Notes: generated by a model not told the origin, from the sequence alone. A stretch of 16,273 nt of DNA from Bacillota bacterium (GCA_023387295.1 JAEWIG010000099.1:1-16273), one strand, 5' to 3'; shown: positions 7,676 through 13,599, counted from the first letter of the stretch. Made by a program: numbers and translations.

Positions 7676-7691
7676 GTCTTATAAATAAGAC
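7676..7691. other. Palindrome upstream of the 60-residue gene
   Basis: GTCTTAT (7676-7682), AA, ATAAGAC (7685-7691): a perfect 7-bp inverted repeat with a 2-nt centre. It is about 90 bp before the minus-strand start at 7586, between it and the neighbour's terminator. The size and symmetry suit a dimeric regulator site, but there is no direct evidence of binding. Confidence 0.3.
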
Positions 7692-7709
7692 ATTCTTAGC
7701 TATGGAATA

Positions 7710-7737
7710 AAAAGGTATCCGTTAAAGGATACCTTTT
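7710..7737 (-). terminator. Terminator of the DUF3267 gene
   Basis: AAAAGGTATCC (7710-7720) and GGATACCTTTT (7727-7737) form an 11-bp stem with a 6-nt loop. On the minus strand a T-rich tail follows (CTTTTTATTCC). Confidence 0.85.
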
Positions 7738-7748
7738 AATATAATTCA

Positions 7749-8294
7749 TTACTTATTGTTATGAAGCAAAATTTCGATTCCGTCATCGTTCTCTTCAATA
7801 TATGATTGATTAGGTGCAGAAATCACATTTTTAATACAAATCATATCAGGTAAACAAATACCAACATGGTAAGCTAGTAAAATGGTAAAATAATGTACAT
7901 AATGAGGGAAAAGAAAGCATGCCCCAATTAATAGACAATTAATGATAATAAATGGCGACAATAAGGCAATCATAAAGAGTCGCTTTGAAACCGGTTCATA
8001 AATTTGAATTTGAATACTTGGGAAAATCCCATATTTAAATCCAACAGTCCTTTTCATTTTTTCCTTTACATGAGCAAGGGGTAAATAATGAAAAAGCTTG
8101 TGAAGTGGATAAATAATCCATAGTGCAAAAATAAATAAAATAAAATAATTATCATAGAATCCATTTACATCGAATAAAAACTGTGCTGGTACATAAAAAA
8201 TAATAAAACAAAGCAACATTGTTAAGGAAGACAAGAAGAAAATCCTTTGGGAACCATATTGTTTTGTAAAGTTAACCGTCTTCCAGCTATTCAT
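7749..8294 (-). CDS. DUF3267 family membrane protein (YhaJ-like)
   Basis: A 181-residue membrane protein with hydrophobic segments at about 18-40, 48-64, 105-128 and 132-149. It resembles the DUF3267 family, some members of which are described as putative zincin-type metalloproteases with an HExxH motif in a membrane helix. Here the equivalent site reads HKLFH (65-69), with Lys where the catalytic Glu would be, so protease activity looks unlikely. The C-terminal block with D150 and the acidic IEENDDGIEILL end also fit the family. GGAGGG lies upstream of the ATG. It is divergent from yhaI, and by position it probably corresponds to B. subtilis yhaJ; I leave the symbol blank because I infer it from position. 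Its function is unknown. Confidence 0.75.
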   Translation of the reverse strand: MNSWKTVNFTKQYGSQRIFFLSSLTMLLCFIIFYVPAQFLFDVNGFYDNYFILFIFALWIIYPLHKLFHYLPLAHVKEKMKRTVGFKYGIFPSIQIQIYEPVSKRLFMIALLSPFIIINCLLIGACFLFPHYVHYFTILLAYHVGICLPDMICIKNVISAPNQSYIEENDDGIEILLHNNK

Positions 8295-8339
8295 TCTAAC
8301 ATCCCTCCAAAAGGAGAAAATTTGATTTGCATTTTTGAA

Positions 8340-8362
8340 TAAAGCGCGGAGACTGCGCTTTA
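8340..8362. other. Perfect 8-bp hairpin in the DUF3267/yhaI divergent region
   Basis: TAAAGCGC (8340-8347), loop GGAGACT, GCGCTTTA (8355-8362). It resembles a terminator stem but has no long T-run on either strand, and both neighbours start away from it. It would lie in the 5' leader or promoter zone of the minus-strand gene. The rest of this 241-bp interval is AT-rich with no promoter I can defend. Confidence 0.4.
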
Positions 8363-8535
8363 GTTTCTAAAACTTACTAAGATACTTTACGATGATTAAA
8401 GGAAAAAATCAATAGTAAAATACCATGTATTTTGTCGTAAATGAACGAATCGAAAGATAAGGTAAAAAAACTTCTCGTTAATCTAGATAAAAGTTTATTT
8501 TTATTAATGAAATTATTGATTTGGGGGATAAAACA

Positions 8536-8871
8536 GTGGATGTAAACCTCTTGTTTGAAAAAATAAATAAACTAGAATATCACCAAAGGTTATTATTGCA
8601 AATCGTGGAAAACCCGAATAAGGAATTTTTTAAGCTAGTTATTGATAATTCGCTTGGGGAAAAGGATGTAGAGGAGTTTTTTATGCTTTGCGAAATGCTG
8701 GACAGGGAATGGGAAGAACAAAAAGCGGAGGGGTTTGTTCACTTTCTTCCGCTTTTTCAAAAATTTAGTATTCAATTGCATTCCCGTCTTCAAGCAGAAA
8801 TGGTTATTCACGCGTGTATAAAGCAACGATTATTTTTACCTCTAATGAAGGAGATTAAAAAATATGTTTAA
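8536..8871 (+). CDS. yhaI: YhaI family protein (DUF1878), unknown function
   Basis: A 111-residue soluble, mainly helical protein with no membrane segment. It has a heptad-like N-terminus (LLFEKINKLEYHQRLLLQIV) and an acidic middle. It matches the small DUF1878/YhaI family in length and in position beside hpr. The start is GTG 8536, because GGGGG (8523-8527) lies 8 nt upstream. The frame also has a TTG at 8521, but nothing resembling a ribosome binding site precedes that codon. It is convergent with hpr, with only 68 bp between the stops and no clear terminator hairpin there, so the two transcripts may overlap at their 3' ends. No biochemical role is known to me. Confidence 0.8.
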   Translation: MDVNLLFEKINKLEYHQRLLLQIVENPNKEFFKLVIDNSLGEKDVEEFFMLCEMLDREWEEQKAEGFVHFLPLFQKFSIQLHSRLQAEMVIHACIKQRLFLPLMKEIKKYV

Positions 8872-8939
8872 CTTCATTCAGGATAAATCCTCACCGTTAT
8901 ACGTGTGAAGGTGCAAAATCTAATTATGATTGCTTTACC

Positions 8940-9515
8940 TTAAAAGGACTCTTGTAGGGAAGTTTCTTTTTTCAATAGCTTTCCCTCTTCTTCTACAAAA
9001 TCATTTTCAATGTTTGCAAATGACTTTTCAAATATTTCCATAAAGTCATCACCATAAATATTTCTCACAATCGCCATTATTTCAATAACATCAGGAAACT
9101 TTCCATAAAGATCTCGGATTGGTTTTGCTCCTGAAAACACAGCATTATTAGTAGGTTCATATGTTTCCATTGAACTCAAGAGTAGTTTTTCACCTTCAGG
9201 AGTGAGTTCGATATAGGTGTTACGCTTATCGCTTTCTTTTTTTGAAAATAGCAGTAATCCACGTTCTTCCAGCTTCTTTGAAAAGTTGAAGGCAGTTGAA
9301 ACATGCATGACTCCGAATTTTGCGACATCTGAAATAGAGGCTCCTTTTAAGTGATACGATATCCAGAGAATATGATGTTCATTAATGTTTAGATCGTAGG
9401 GTTTGATCCATTGCTGCCAGTCTTTCTCTATAGCTTTCCACAGAGCTTTACTTAGCTGTGTAATCCTTTGACTAAAAACCATTGCTTCTTTCATTGTGTA
9501 CATTTTATCATTCAT
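8940..9515 (-). CDS. hpr: Hpr/ScoC, MarR-family transition-state regulator
   Basis: A 191-residue winged-helix DNA-binding protein of the MarR family, matching Hpr (ScoC). In B. subtilis it is a dimeric repressor of exoprotease, sporulation-initiation and peptide-transport genes. The winged helix spans about 47-105: a helix starting EHHILWIS, recognition helix around HVSTAFNFSKKLEERG (71-86), and wing FSKKESDKRNTYIELT (90-105). Flanking helices would form the dimer interface. The start ATG has only a modest ribosome binding site (AAGGTG, 10 nt upstream), consistent with weak translation. The tail after residue 165 is acidic and lysine-rich. An upstream perfect palindrome at 9584-9597 may be an operator. 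It is slightly shorter than the B. subtilis protein (about 203). Confidence 0.95.
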   Translation of the reverse strand: MNDKMYTMKEAMVFSQRITQLSKALWKAIEKDWQQWIKPYDLNINEHHILWISYHLKGASISDVAKFGVMHVSTAFNFSKKLEERGLLLFSKKESDKRNTYIELTPEGEKLLLSSMETYEPTNNAVFSGAKPIRDLYGKFPDVIEIMAIVRNIYGDDFMEIFEKSFANIENDFVEEEGKLLKKETSLQESF

Positions 9516-9583
9516 GAATAATTTTCACCTTCTTTAGTAAATTAGTAACTATAATTATGCCAATAAAACAAAAATTAATAAAG

Positions 9584-9597
9584 ATGTAAATTTACAT
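9584..9597. promoter_or_regulatory. 14-bp perfect palindrome upstream of hpr
   Basis: ATGTAAATTTACAT, about 70 bp before the hpr start. A loose -10 (CATAAT on the minus strand, about 9555-9560) lies between it and the gene, so it would sit just upstream of the promoter. Symmetry and position suggest a dimeric regulator site; the regulator is not identifiable from sequence. Confidence 0.4.
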
Positions 9598-9714
9598 AAT
9601 TTTTAGAAATTATTCCTTGGAACTAAGCATAAGTGATTTCCGTGAGAAATGAAAGTAGTAATTGGCGAATTTGTGAATTTATTTTAATATATTTATTTTC
9701 GGCTAAAAATGTAA

Positions 9715-9749
9715 AAATCCTTCTTTTTTTGAATAAAAAAGAAGGATTT
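9715..9749 (-). terminator. Terminator of yhaH
   Basis: A perfect 15-bp inverted repeat, AAATCCTTCTTTTTT (9715-9729) and its complement (9735-9749), loop of 5, with a T-rich tail on the minus strand, 13 bp after the yhaH stop. Confidence 0.85.
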
Positions 9750-9762
9750 GTTAAAAAATTTA

Positions 9763-10128
9763 TTATTCTGCTTTGGATTTGCTTAATTTTGTTTCTAATT
9801 CTTGAATGGATGCCTCTATGGCATCCAGATCGGATTGAATTTTTTGCTGATGAGGAAGAATATCTTGTTTCCAATTATTAATTGATGATTGAATCTCGGT
9901 CGAAAAAGTAGAAATAGCCGCTTTTCCTTCCTTCGTTGCTACGACGACAGAGCTAGATATTTCGTTAATTTGATCCTTAAGATTATTCATTTGATTCTTT
10001 AGGCATTCAGAATTTTTTTTCACAGATTGTCTTGCATTTTTTCCAGAAACAGGAGCGGTTAATAATGTGCTAACACTTGCTGCTACCCCCCCAATGATAA
10101 ATCCAAGTAATAGGGACTTCGCTTTCAA
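9763..10128 (-). CDS. yhaH: YhaH, YtxH-domain protein
   Basis: A 121-residue protein with an N-terminal hydrophobic, glycine-rich segment (LLLGFIIGGVAASVSTLLTAP, about 6-26). The SGKNARQ motif that typically follows in YtxH/GvpP-like proteins comes next, then a long helical tail (about 40-121) likely to form a coiled coil. It is probably membrane-anchored with a cytoplasmic tail. The start is TTG 10128, with GAGGTGA about 5 nt upstream. The GTG at 10137 overlaps that ribosome binding site and is less likely. Relatives are often linked to general stress regulation, but I see no clean sigma-B promoter here. TTGACG on the minus strand (10190-10195) could be a -35, with TAATAT poorly spaced at 20 nt. 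The molecular role is unknown. Confidence 0.8.
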   Translation of the reverse strand: MKAKSLLLGFIIGGVAASVSTLLTAPVSGKNARQSVKKNSECLKNQMNNLKDQINEISSSVVVATKEGKAAISTFSTEIQSSINNWKQDILPHQQKIQSDLDAIEASIQELETKLSKSKAE

Positions 10129-10355
10129 ACTAATCACCTCAGAATCTTTATTCTTTTGTATCTATATTACTACAAAAAGCCCTTAAACCCGTCAACAATT
10201 ATGATGATTTCTGAAAAATATTTCCTTGAACTTTAACAGATCCTGTCTTTTATGGTTACCCATTTAGGTGGTTTCAAATCTTTTTTTGGGAAGGATTCGC
10301 CTAATATTTACATAGCATGACTAAAGCAAGCATACATATCAATAAGGAGATGTTT

Positions 10356-10415
10356 ATGAATGAGGTGAACATATGGCTGGAATTGCAACAGTGTTTTTTA
10401 CAATCGGTTCCTTAA
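10356..10415 (+). CDS. Possible 19-codon upstream ORF overlapping the next gene
   Basis: ATG 10356 is preceded at ideal spacing (6 nt) by AAGGAG (10344-10349). It encodes a 19-residue peptide starting MNEVNIWLELQQC and ending at TAA 10413. It overlaps the 63-residue gene in another frame by 43 nt. It could regulate translation of that gene by coupling, or AAGGAG may simply serve the region. No homology is recognised. Confidence 0.3.
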   Translation: MNEVNIWLELQQCFLQSVP

Positions 10416-10564
10416 TGTTTATTGGGGGAGCCTATTTTATAATGGCAATTAAGCAACCAGGGGTTTATCCACCTAAGTATATATTGAGAAGGAGAGCTGC
10501 ATCACTACTAATGATCGGAACAGCTTTTCTTTTACTAAGCTTAATATTTCATAGTTTTCGTTGA
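10373..10564 (+). CDS. Small two-helix membrane protein, unknown
   Basis: A 63-residue protein with two hydrophobic segments, about 5-26 (ATVFFTIGSLMFIGGAYFIM) and 43-59 (ASLLMIGTAFLLLSLIF). Between them is a Pro- and Arg-rich loop (KQPGVYPPKYILRRR) that should face the cytoplasm. AGGTGA (10363-10368) lies 4 nt before the ATG, so a start here is reasonable. A terminator follows 26 nt after the stop, shared with convergent trpP. I do not recognise the family. The upstream ORF at 10356 overlaps its beginning. It stands alone on the + strand, with yhaH divergent upstream. Confidence 0.65.
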   Translation: MAGIATVFFTIGSLMFIGGAYFIMAIKQPGVYPPKYILRRRAASLLMIGTAFLLLSLIFHSFR

Positions 10565-10589
10565 AGAAGAGCTTTACAGAAGATAAATA

Positions 10590-10613
10590 AAACCCGCAAA
10601 TTTGCGGGTTTTT
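10590..10613. terminator. Bidirectional terminator between the 63-residue gene and trpP
   Basis: A perfect palindrome, AAACCCGCAAA with TTTGCGGGTTT (10590-10611), with a T-run on the + strand to 10613. By symmetry an A/T tail also serves the minus strand. Confidence 0.9.
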
Positions 10614-10626
10614 GTAGGTAATATGA

Positions 10627-11154
10627 TTAATGACTAATTGTTTGCTCTGTTAATTTTGTTCTCTTAACGATTGATTGAGCAACAGGATGTAAAATAATCA
10701 TGACTACCGTATTAATCGCTGATGCTGGTAAAACAATCGTTGCAAAAAGAGCTGCAAATGGACCAGGTAAGCCAACAATAAAATAGGCTGATGATAAAAA
10801 GACAATTCCTGAAATAATTGTGCCGACAGCTGTTAAAATAGCGACACTTATAATTGACTTGTAAATTTTTGTGATAGCTAAGAATAATCCAAAGAACATG
10901 ATTGCAGTGACAAATTTATCAATAATGTTTGGAAAAAGTCCGCCTGGGAAGGTTGTTGTTAATCCAGAAATTAACCCCGTTACAAGCCCAAGTAATAATA
11001 CACTTTTTCGGTCTGGAAATAAAATAATCCCTAAAAACATCATTGTTAGCATCATGTCCGGCTTCATTCCAAGGAATAGTCCAGGTACAACTGCATGTAA
11101 TACCGTGCCCATTCCCACTAAAAGGGATAGTGCCACTAAATTCTTCGTATTCAT
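10627..11154 (-). CDS. trpP: TrpP (YhaG), tryptophan transporter
   Basis: A 175-residue polytopic membrane protein with about five hydrophobic segments (near 7-27, 32-48, 52-72, 80-125 and 130-155). It matches TrpP/YhaG, the Bacillus tryptophan uptake protein, in length and in conserved blocks such as MKPDMMLTMMF, FPGGLFPN and the C-terminal HPVAQSIVKR. It is expected in the cytoplasmic membrane. The start is ATG at 11154, whose ribosome binding site lies inside the NAG-triplet array described separately, so translation should respond to tryptophan through TRAP. A good sigma-A promoter lies upstream within the serC-trpP gap, so it is probably transcribed separately from serC. It is convergent with the 63-residue gene across a shared terminator. 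Confidence 0.93.
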   Translation of the reverse strand: MNTKNLVALSLLVGMGTVLHAVVPGLFLGMKPDMMLTMMFLGIILFPDRKSVLLLGLVTGLISGLTTTFPGGLFPNIIDKFVTAIMFFGLFLAITKIYKSIISVAILTAVGTIISGIVFLSSAYFIVGLPGPFAALFATIVLPASAINTVVMIILHPVAQSIVKRTKLTEQTISH

Positions 11155-11156
11155 TT

Positions 11157-11213
11157 CTCATCTCTCCTCAACTTTGCTAAACTCATAATATTTGTTTCTC
11201 CTACAGTGCACTC
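11157..11213 (-). promoter_or_regulatory. TRAP-type (G/U)AG triplet array over the trpP ribosome binding site
   Basis: Reading the minus strand toward trpP, NAG triplets occur at 11184-11182 (GAG), 11179-11177 (TAG), 11174-11172 (AAG), 11169-11167 (GAG), 11164-11162 (GAG) and 11159-11157 (GAG), each separated by exactly 2 nt. Farther upstream are GAG at 11213-11211, TAG at 11203-11201 and GAG at 11200-11198. The last triplets overlap the Shine-Dalgarno region just before the ATG at 11154. In B. subtilis, tryptophan-loaded TRAP (mtrB) binds such triplets in the trpP leader and blocks ribosome access. The mtrB gene is not in this window. Confidence 0.8.
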
Positions 11214-11240
11214 TTTGCCTGTAGCGAAAAACTTTCATTC

Positions 11241-11268
11241 ATTATAACATATTATTTCTTGGGGTAAA
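11241..11268 (-). promoter_or_regulatory. Sigma-A promoter of trpP
   Basis: On the minus strand: -35 TTTACC (11268-11263), 16-nt spacer, perfect -10 TATAAT (11246-11241). This predicts a leader of about 80 nt that contains the whole triplet array. It lies just downstream of the serC stop. Confidence 0.75.
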
Positions 11269-11282
11269 GCACTAATTTTCTG

Positions 11283-12365
11283 TTAATTATTTTTTCTAAA
11301 CTTATTCATAAACTCAACGAGCTGACAGACGTGGTCTAAAGGAATAGCATTGTAGATGGAAGCACGACAGCCACCAACTGATCGATGTCCGTTAAGACCG
11401 ATAAACCCAGCAACACTTGCCTGTTGAAGAAAATTTTTCGTTGTTTCTTCATCATGCAGGTTGAATGTAACATTCATTTTTGAACGGCTATCAGTCGAAG
11501 CATGGCCAATATAGAATCCTTCACTTTCATCGATGCAATCATAAAGGACCTTTGCTTTTTCGTCATTTTTCTTTTCGATTATATCTAAGCCACCTAATCT
11601 ATCAGCCCAATCAAGAACTAATTTCAATAAGTAAATCGCTAATGTAGGTGGAGTATTATAAAGTGAATTATTTTTAGCATACGTGTTGTAATTTAACATC
11701 GTTGGTAAGTTTTCATTCGAATTAATAAGTAGGTCCTTTTTGATGATGACAACTGTTACACCAGATGGTCCTAGATTCTTTTGTGCACCTGCATAAATAA
11801 GGTCAAAATGTTCGATTTTAAATTTTTTGCTTAAGATATCACTGGACATATCTGCAATGAAAGGATACTTCCCAATGTCGGGAAATGATTGCCATTGAGT
11901 ACCATAAATCGTATTATTACTCGTGATGTGAAGGTAAGCTGTATTTTCAGCTAATGCATCAAGTTGAAAGGGAGGAATGGATCGGTAATTTTCATCTTTA
12001 CTTGAAGCAACTACATTCGTTTTACCAATTTTTTTTGCTTCTTGCAAAGCTTTTTCAGACCAGACCCCTGATAAAATATAATGGCCAACTTTTTCTTCTG
12101 TTAATAAATTCATTGGGACCATTGAGAACTGCAAGCTTGCTCCACCTTGTAGAAAAAGAACCTCATAGTTATCTGGAATCGCAAGAAGCTTTCGGAGCAA
12201 TTCCTTTGCCTGATTATGAACAGTCTCATATTCATTGCTGCGATGACTAAGCTCCATGATAGCCATTCCACTTCCATTGAAATTTAGCCAGTTTGCTTCA
12301 GCTACCTTTAACACTTCATCAGGTAGTGCAGCAGGTCCCGCGTTAAAGTTTAATGCACGATTCAT
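11283..12365 (-). CDS. serC: SerC, phosphoserine aminotransferase
   Basis: A 360-residue PLP-dependent aminotransferase converting 3-phosphohydroxypyruvate and glutamate to phosphoserine and 2-oxoglutarate in serine synthesis; it also acts in pyridoxal phosphate synthesis. Visible hallmarks are the N-terminal NFNAGPAALP, SHRS at 40-43, GGASLQF at 74-80, the PLP lysine K196 in AGAQKNLGPSG, and a C-terminal GHRSVGGCRASIYNA. The start is ATG 12365, with GGAGGGG six nt upstream. The in-frame ATG at 12380 overlaps that site and would add only five residues. It is cytoplasmic. Repeat copy C lies between it and hit (antisense to the serC leader), so its promoter may be within or just after the repeat. 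I could not place one with confidence. Confidence 0.96.
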   Translation of the reverse strand: MNRALNFNAGPAALPDEVLKVAEANWLNFNGSGMAIMELSHRSNEYETVHNQAKELLRKLLAIPDNYEVLFLQGGASLQFSMVPMNLLTEEKVGHYILSGVWSEKALQEAKKIGKTNVVASSKDENYRSIPPFQLDALAENTAYLHITSNNTIYGTQWQSFPDIGKYPFIADMSSDILSKKFKIEHFDLIYAGAQKNLGPSGVTVVIIKKDLLINSNENLPTMLNYNTYAKNNSLYNTPPTLAIYLLKLVLDWADRLGGLDIIEKKNDEKAKVLYDCIDESEGFYIGHASTDSRSKMNVTFNLHDEETTKNFLQQASVAGFIGLNGHRSVGGCRASIYNAIPLDHVCQLVEFMNKFRKNN

Positions 12366-12429
12366 TTTATTCCCCTCCATCCAATTTTCTTAAAAGATAA
12401 CAAAGCATAACTTTTTGAAGTTAGAGAAC

Positions 12430-12550
12430 TGTCTAGCTCCAGCGCCTACCCCCTCGAGGTCACAAGCCAATCCTCTTAGAAAGGTAAAGAACACCTTTCC
12501 AAGAGGCTCGACTTGTGCTTGTCGGGGGTGACCAAGGCGCTTGCGCTTTT
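12430..12550 (+). repeat. Structured interspersed repeat, copy C
   Basis: Third copy, in the same orientation as A and B and closely similar to A. Pairing: AGCGCC 12441-12446 with GGCGCT 12536-12541; CACAAG 12461-12466 with CTTGTG 12512-12517; CCTCTT 12472-12477 with AAGAGG 12501-12506; AAAGGT 12480-12485 with ACCTTT 12493-12498. The apical loop AAAGAAC is at 12486-12492. Where it differs from A in the CCTC/GAGG helix, both arms change together. It sits between hit and serC, both on the minus strand, about 65 bp upstream of the serC ATG. The rest of the hit-serC gap (12551-12640) is AT-rich with no terminator I can defend. Confidence 0.8.
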
Positions 12551-12640
12551 ATTATGGCAACGCTGTAATGAAATAAAGATATACTTAATCGTAACAAAAA
12601 AAATTAGTTTGTACAGAGGGGGAAATGAACATTCTGAAAA

Positions 12641-13066
12641 TTATTTTCCGATCTTATTTTGGATACCTTCGGCAATAGCCTGTAAATCCTGAGGAGTGTA
12701 GTCAGACTGATGAGATTTACAAACTGCTCCGTAGCCGTCTCCTTTCCCATATCTTGGGATTAAATGCAAGTGGAAATGAAAAACCTCCTGCCCAGCTGCT
12801 TCTCCGTTATTTGCAAGCAAATTTATGCCCGCAGGATTTAGTTCTGCTTTAATCGCATTTGAAAGCTGAGGGACAACCTCGAAAAGATTAGAGGCAGTTT
12901 TTGCATCCATTTCATAAATATTTTCATTATGTATTTTTGGTATCACTAAAGTATGGCCCTTTGTTAATTGACTAATATCAAGAAATGCCAACACATGTTC
13001 ATTTTCAAACACTTTAGCAGAAGGAATTTCACCTTTTACAATTTTACAGAAAATACAATCACTCAT
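12641..13066 (-). CDS. hit: Hit, HIT-family (histidine triad) nucleotide-binding protein
   Basis: A 141-residue HIT-superfamily protein of the HINT type, likely a nucleoside phosphoramidase or nucleotide-binding hydrolase. The histidine triad HFHLHLIPR is at 97-105 (H97, H99, H101), where the middle histidines act in catalysis. C4 and C7 (CIFC), with H46 and H97, fit the zinc site seen in many bacterial HIT proteins. The N-terminal SDCIFCKIVKGEIPS block is typical. AAGGAG lies about 12 nt before the ATG, a little far. The gene is divergent from ecsA, as I recall in B. subtilis, with a long repeat-bearing interval between. The cellular substrate is not known from sequence. Confidence 0.95.
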   Translation of the reverse strand: MSDCIFCKIVKGEIPSAKVFENEHVLAFLDISQLTKGHTLVIPKIHNENIYEMDAKTASNLFEVVPQLSNAIKAELNPAGINLLANNGEAAGQEVFHFHLHLIPRYGKGDGYGAVCKSHQSDYTPQDLQAIAEGIQNKIGK

Positions 13067-13112
13067 CTAAACCTACATCTCCTTTTAATGGTTTATGAAT
13101 TGCTTCTTTACT

Positions 13113-13118
13113 ATTATA
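13113..13118 (-). promoter_or_regulatory. Candidate -10 of the hit promoter
   Basis: A perfect TATAAT on the minus strand, about 47 nt before the hit ATG. The -35 at 17 nt (CTTAAT) is weak. Confidence 0.5.
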
Positions 13119-13181
13119 GTACAAATAATAATCATATTAAGTTAATTATGTTTATTTGCCAAAGCTAATAAACATGATGAA

Positions 13182-13208
13182 GGGCAGGATCCGATTGGAA
13201 TCCCGCCC
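13182..13208. other. GC-rich hairpin in the hit-ecsA interval
   Basis: GGGC(A)GGATCC, loop GATT, GGAATCC(C)GCCC: a stem with one mismatch and one bulge. It has no real T-run on the + strand; on the minus strand a moderately T-rich stretch (TTCATCATGTTTATT) follows. It could end a minus-strand transcript running through the three repeats at 13248-13543, or be a leader structure upstream of hit. Confidence 0.4.
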
Positions 13209-13247
13209 ATATGAAGGGGAAGCATTTTATTTACGTTTTTACTTCAG

Positions 13248-13275
13248 GTTGTTTCCTTTGATAAACACCTCATTT
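13248..13275 (+). repeat. Intergenic 28-nt repeat, unit 1
   Basis: Begins GTTGTTTCC and ends with the core ACACCTCATTT (13265-13275). It matches unit 2 at 24 of 28 positions without gaps. A short hairpin precedes the core (GTTT with AAAC). The interval 13119-13750 carries no gene I can support; it holds the hairpin at 13182, these three units and the ecsA promoter. Confidence 0.6.
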
Positions 13276-13369
13276 ATTCAATGATTGTGCTTACAATAGG
13301 ATTTTGCGATCTTTGCCCAAGCTGACCATCCCCTTGTTAACTTTATATGTTTCTTAACGTATAAAGCAG

Positions 13370-13397
13370 GTTGTTGTCTTTAACAAACACCTCATTT
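13370..13397 (+). repeat. Intergenic 28-nt repeat, unit 2
   Basis: Begins GTTGTTGTCT and ends ACACCTCATTT (13387-13397), 122 bp after unit 1. The hairpin arms here are TTGTT and AACAA, different from unit 1 but still complementary. Confidence 0.6.
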
Positions 13398-13515
13398 CAG
13401 AGTGTGTGCTAGACGACCTTTAGGAAGGTTAATCAGTTGTTTAGGATCATTTGGCTACAGTTCAGTGTAACCAATCCCTTTAGTGACGAAACGTGAATAG
13501 CCTTTGTCAAGAAAT

Positions 13516-13543
13516 GTTGTTGTCTGCTGTAGACACCTCATTT
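13516..13543 (+). repeat. Intergenic 28-nt repeat, unit 3
   Basis: Begins GTTGTTGTCT and ends ACACCTCATTT (13533-13543), 146 bp after unit 2; 22 of 28 positions match unit 2. The hairpin arms are GTCT and AGAC around GCTGT. On the minus strand the ATG inside the core opens a 28-codon frame to 13455, without a ribosome binding site. Confidence 0.6.
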
Positions 13544-13599
13544 CAAGTATTGAATAACCGTTGTGTTTTCAATCGGCTTGTTCCCCTTCAAAATATAGA

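Noticed and set aside
9623..9881. Overlapping frames of about 82 codons on both strands between hpr and yhaH
   Set aside because: They run across the yhaH terminator or antisense to yhaH, with no ribosome binding site or recognisable protein.
10871..11188. 105-codon frame antisense to trpP
   Set aside because: A mirror of the trpP coding sequence; no ribosome binding site or family resemblance.
12430..12550. Riboswitch or T-box leader for serC
   Set aside because: The element is in the opposite orientation to serC and belongs to the repeat family also found before yhaO; no T-box or SAM-type motifs.
13248..13543. CRISPR array
   Set aside because: Only three diverged units with irregular 94-118 bp gaps that are themselves partly similar; no cas genes nearby.
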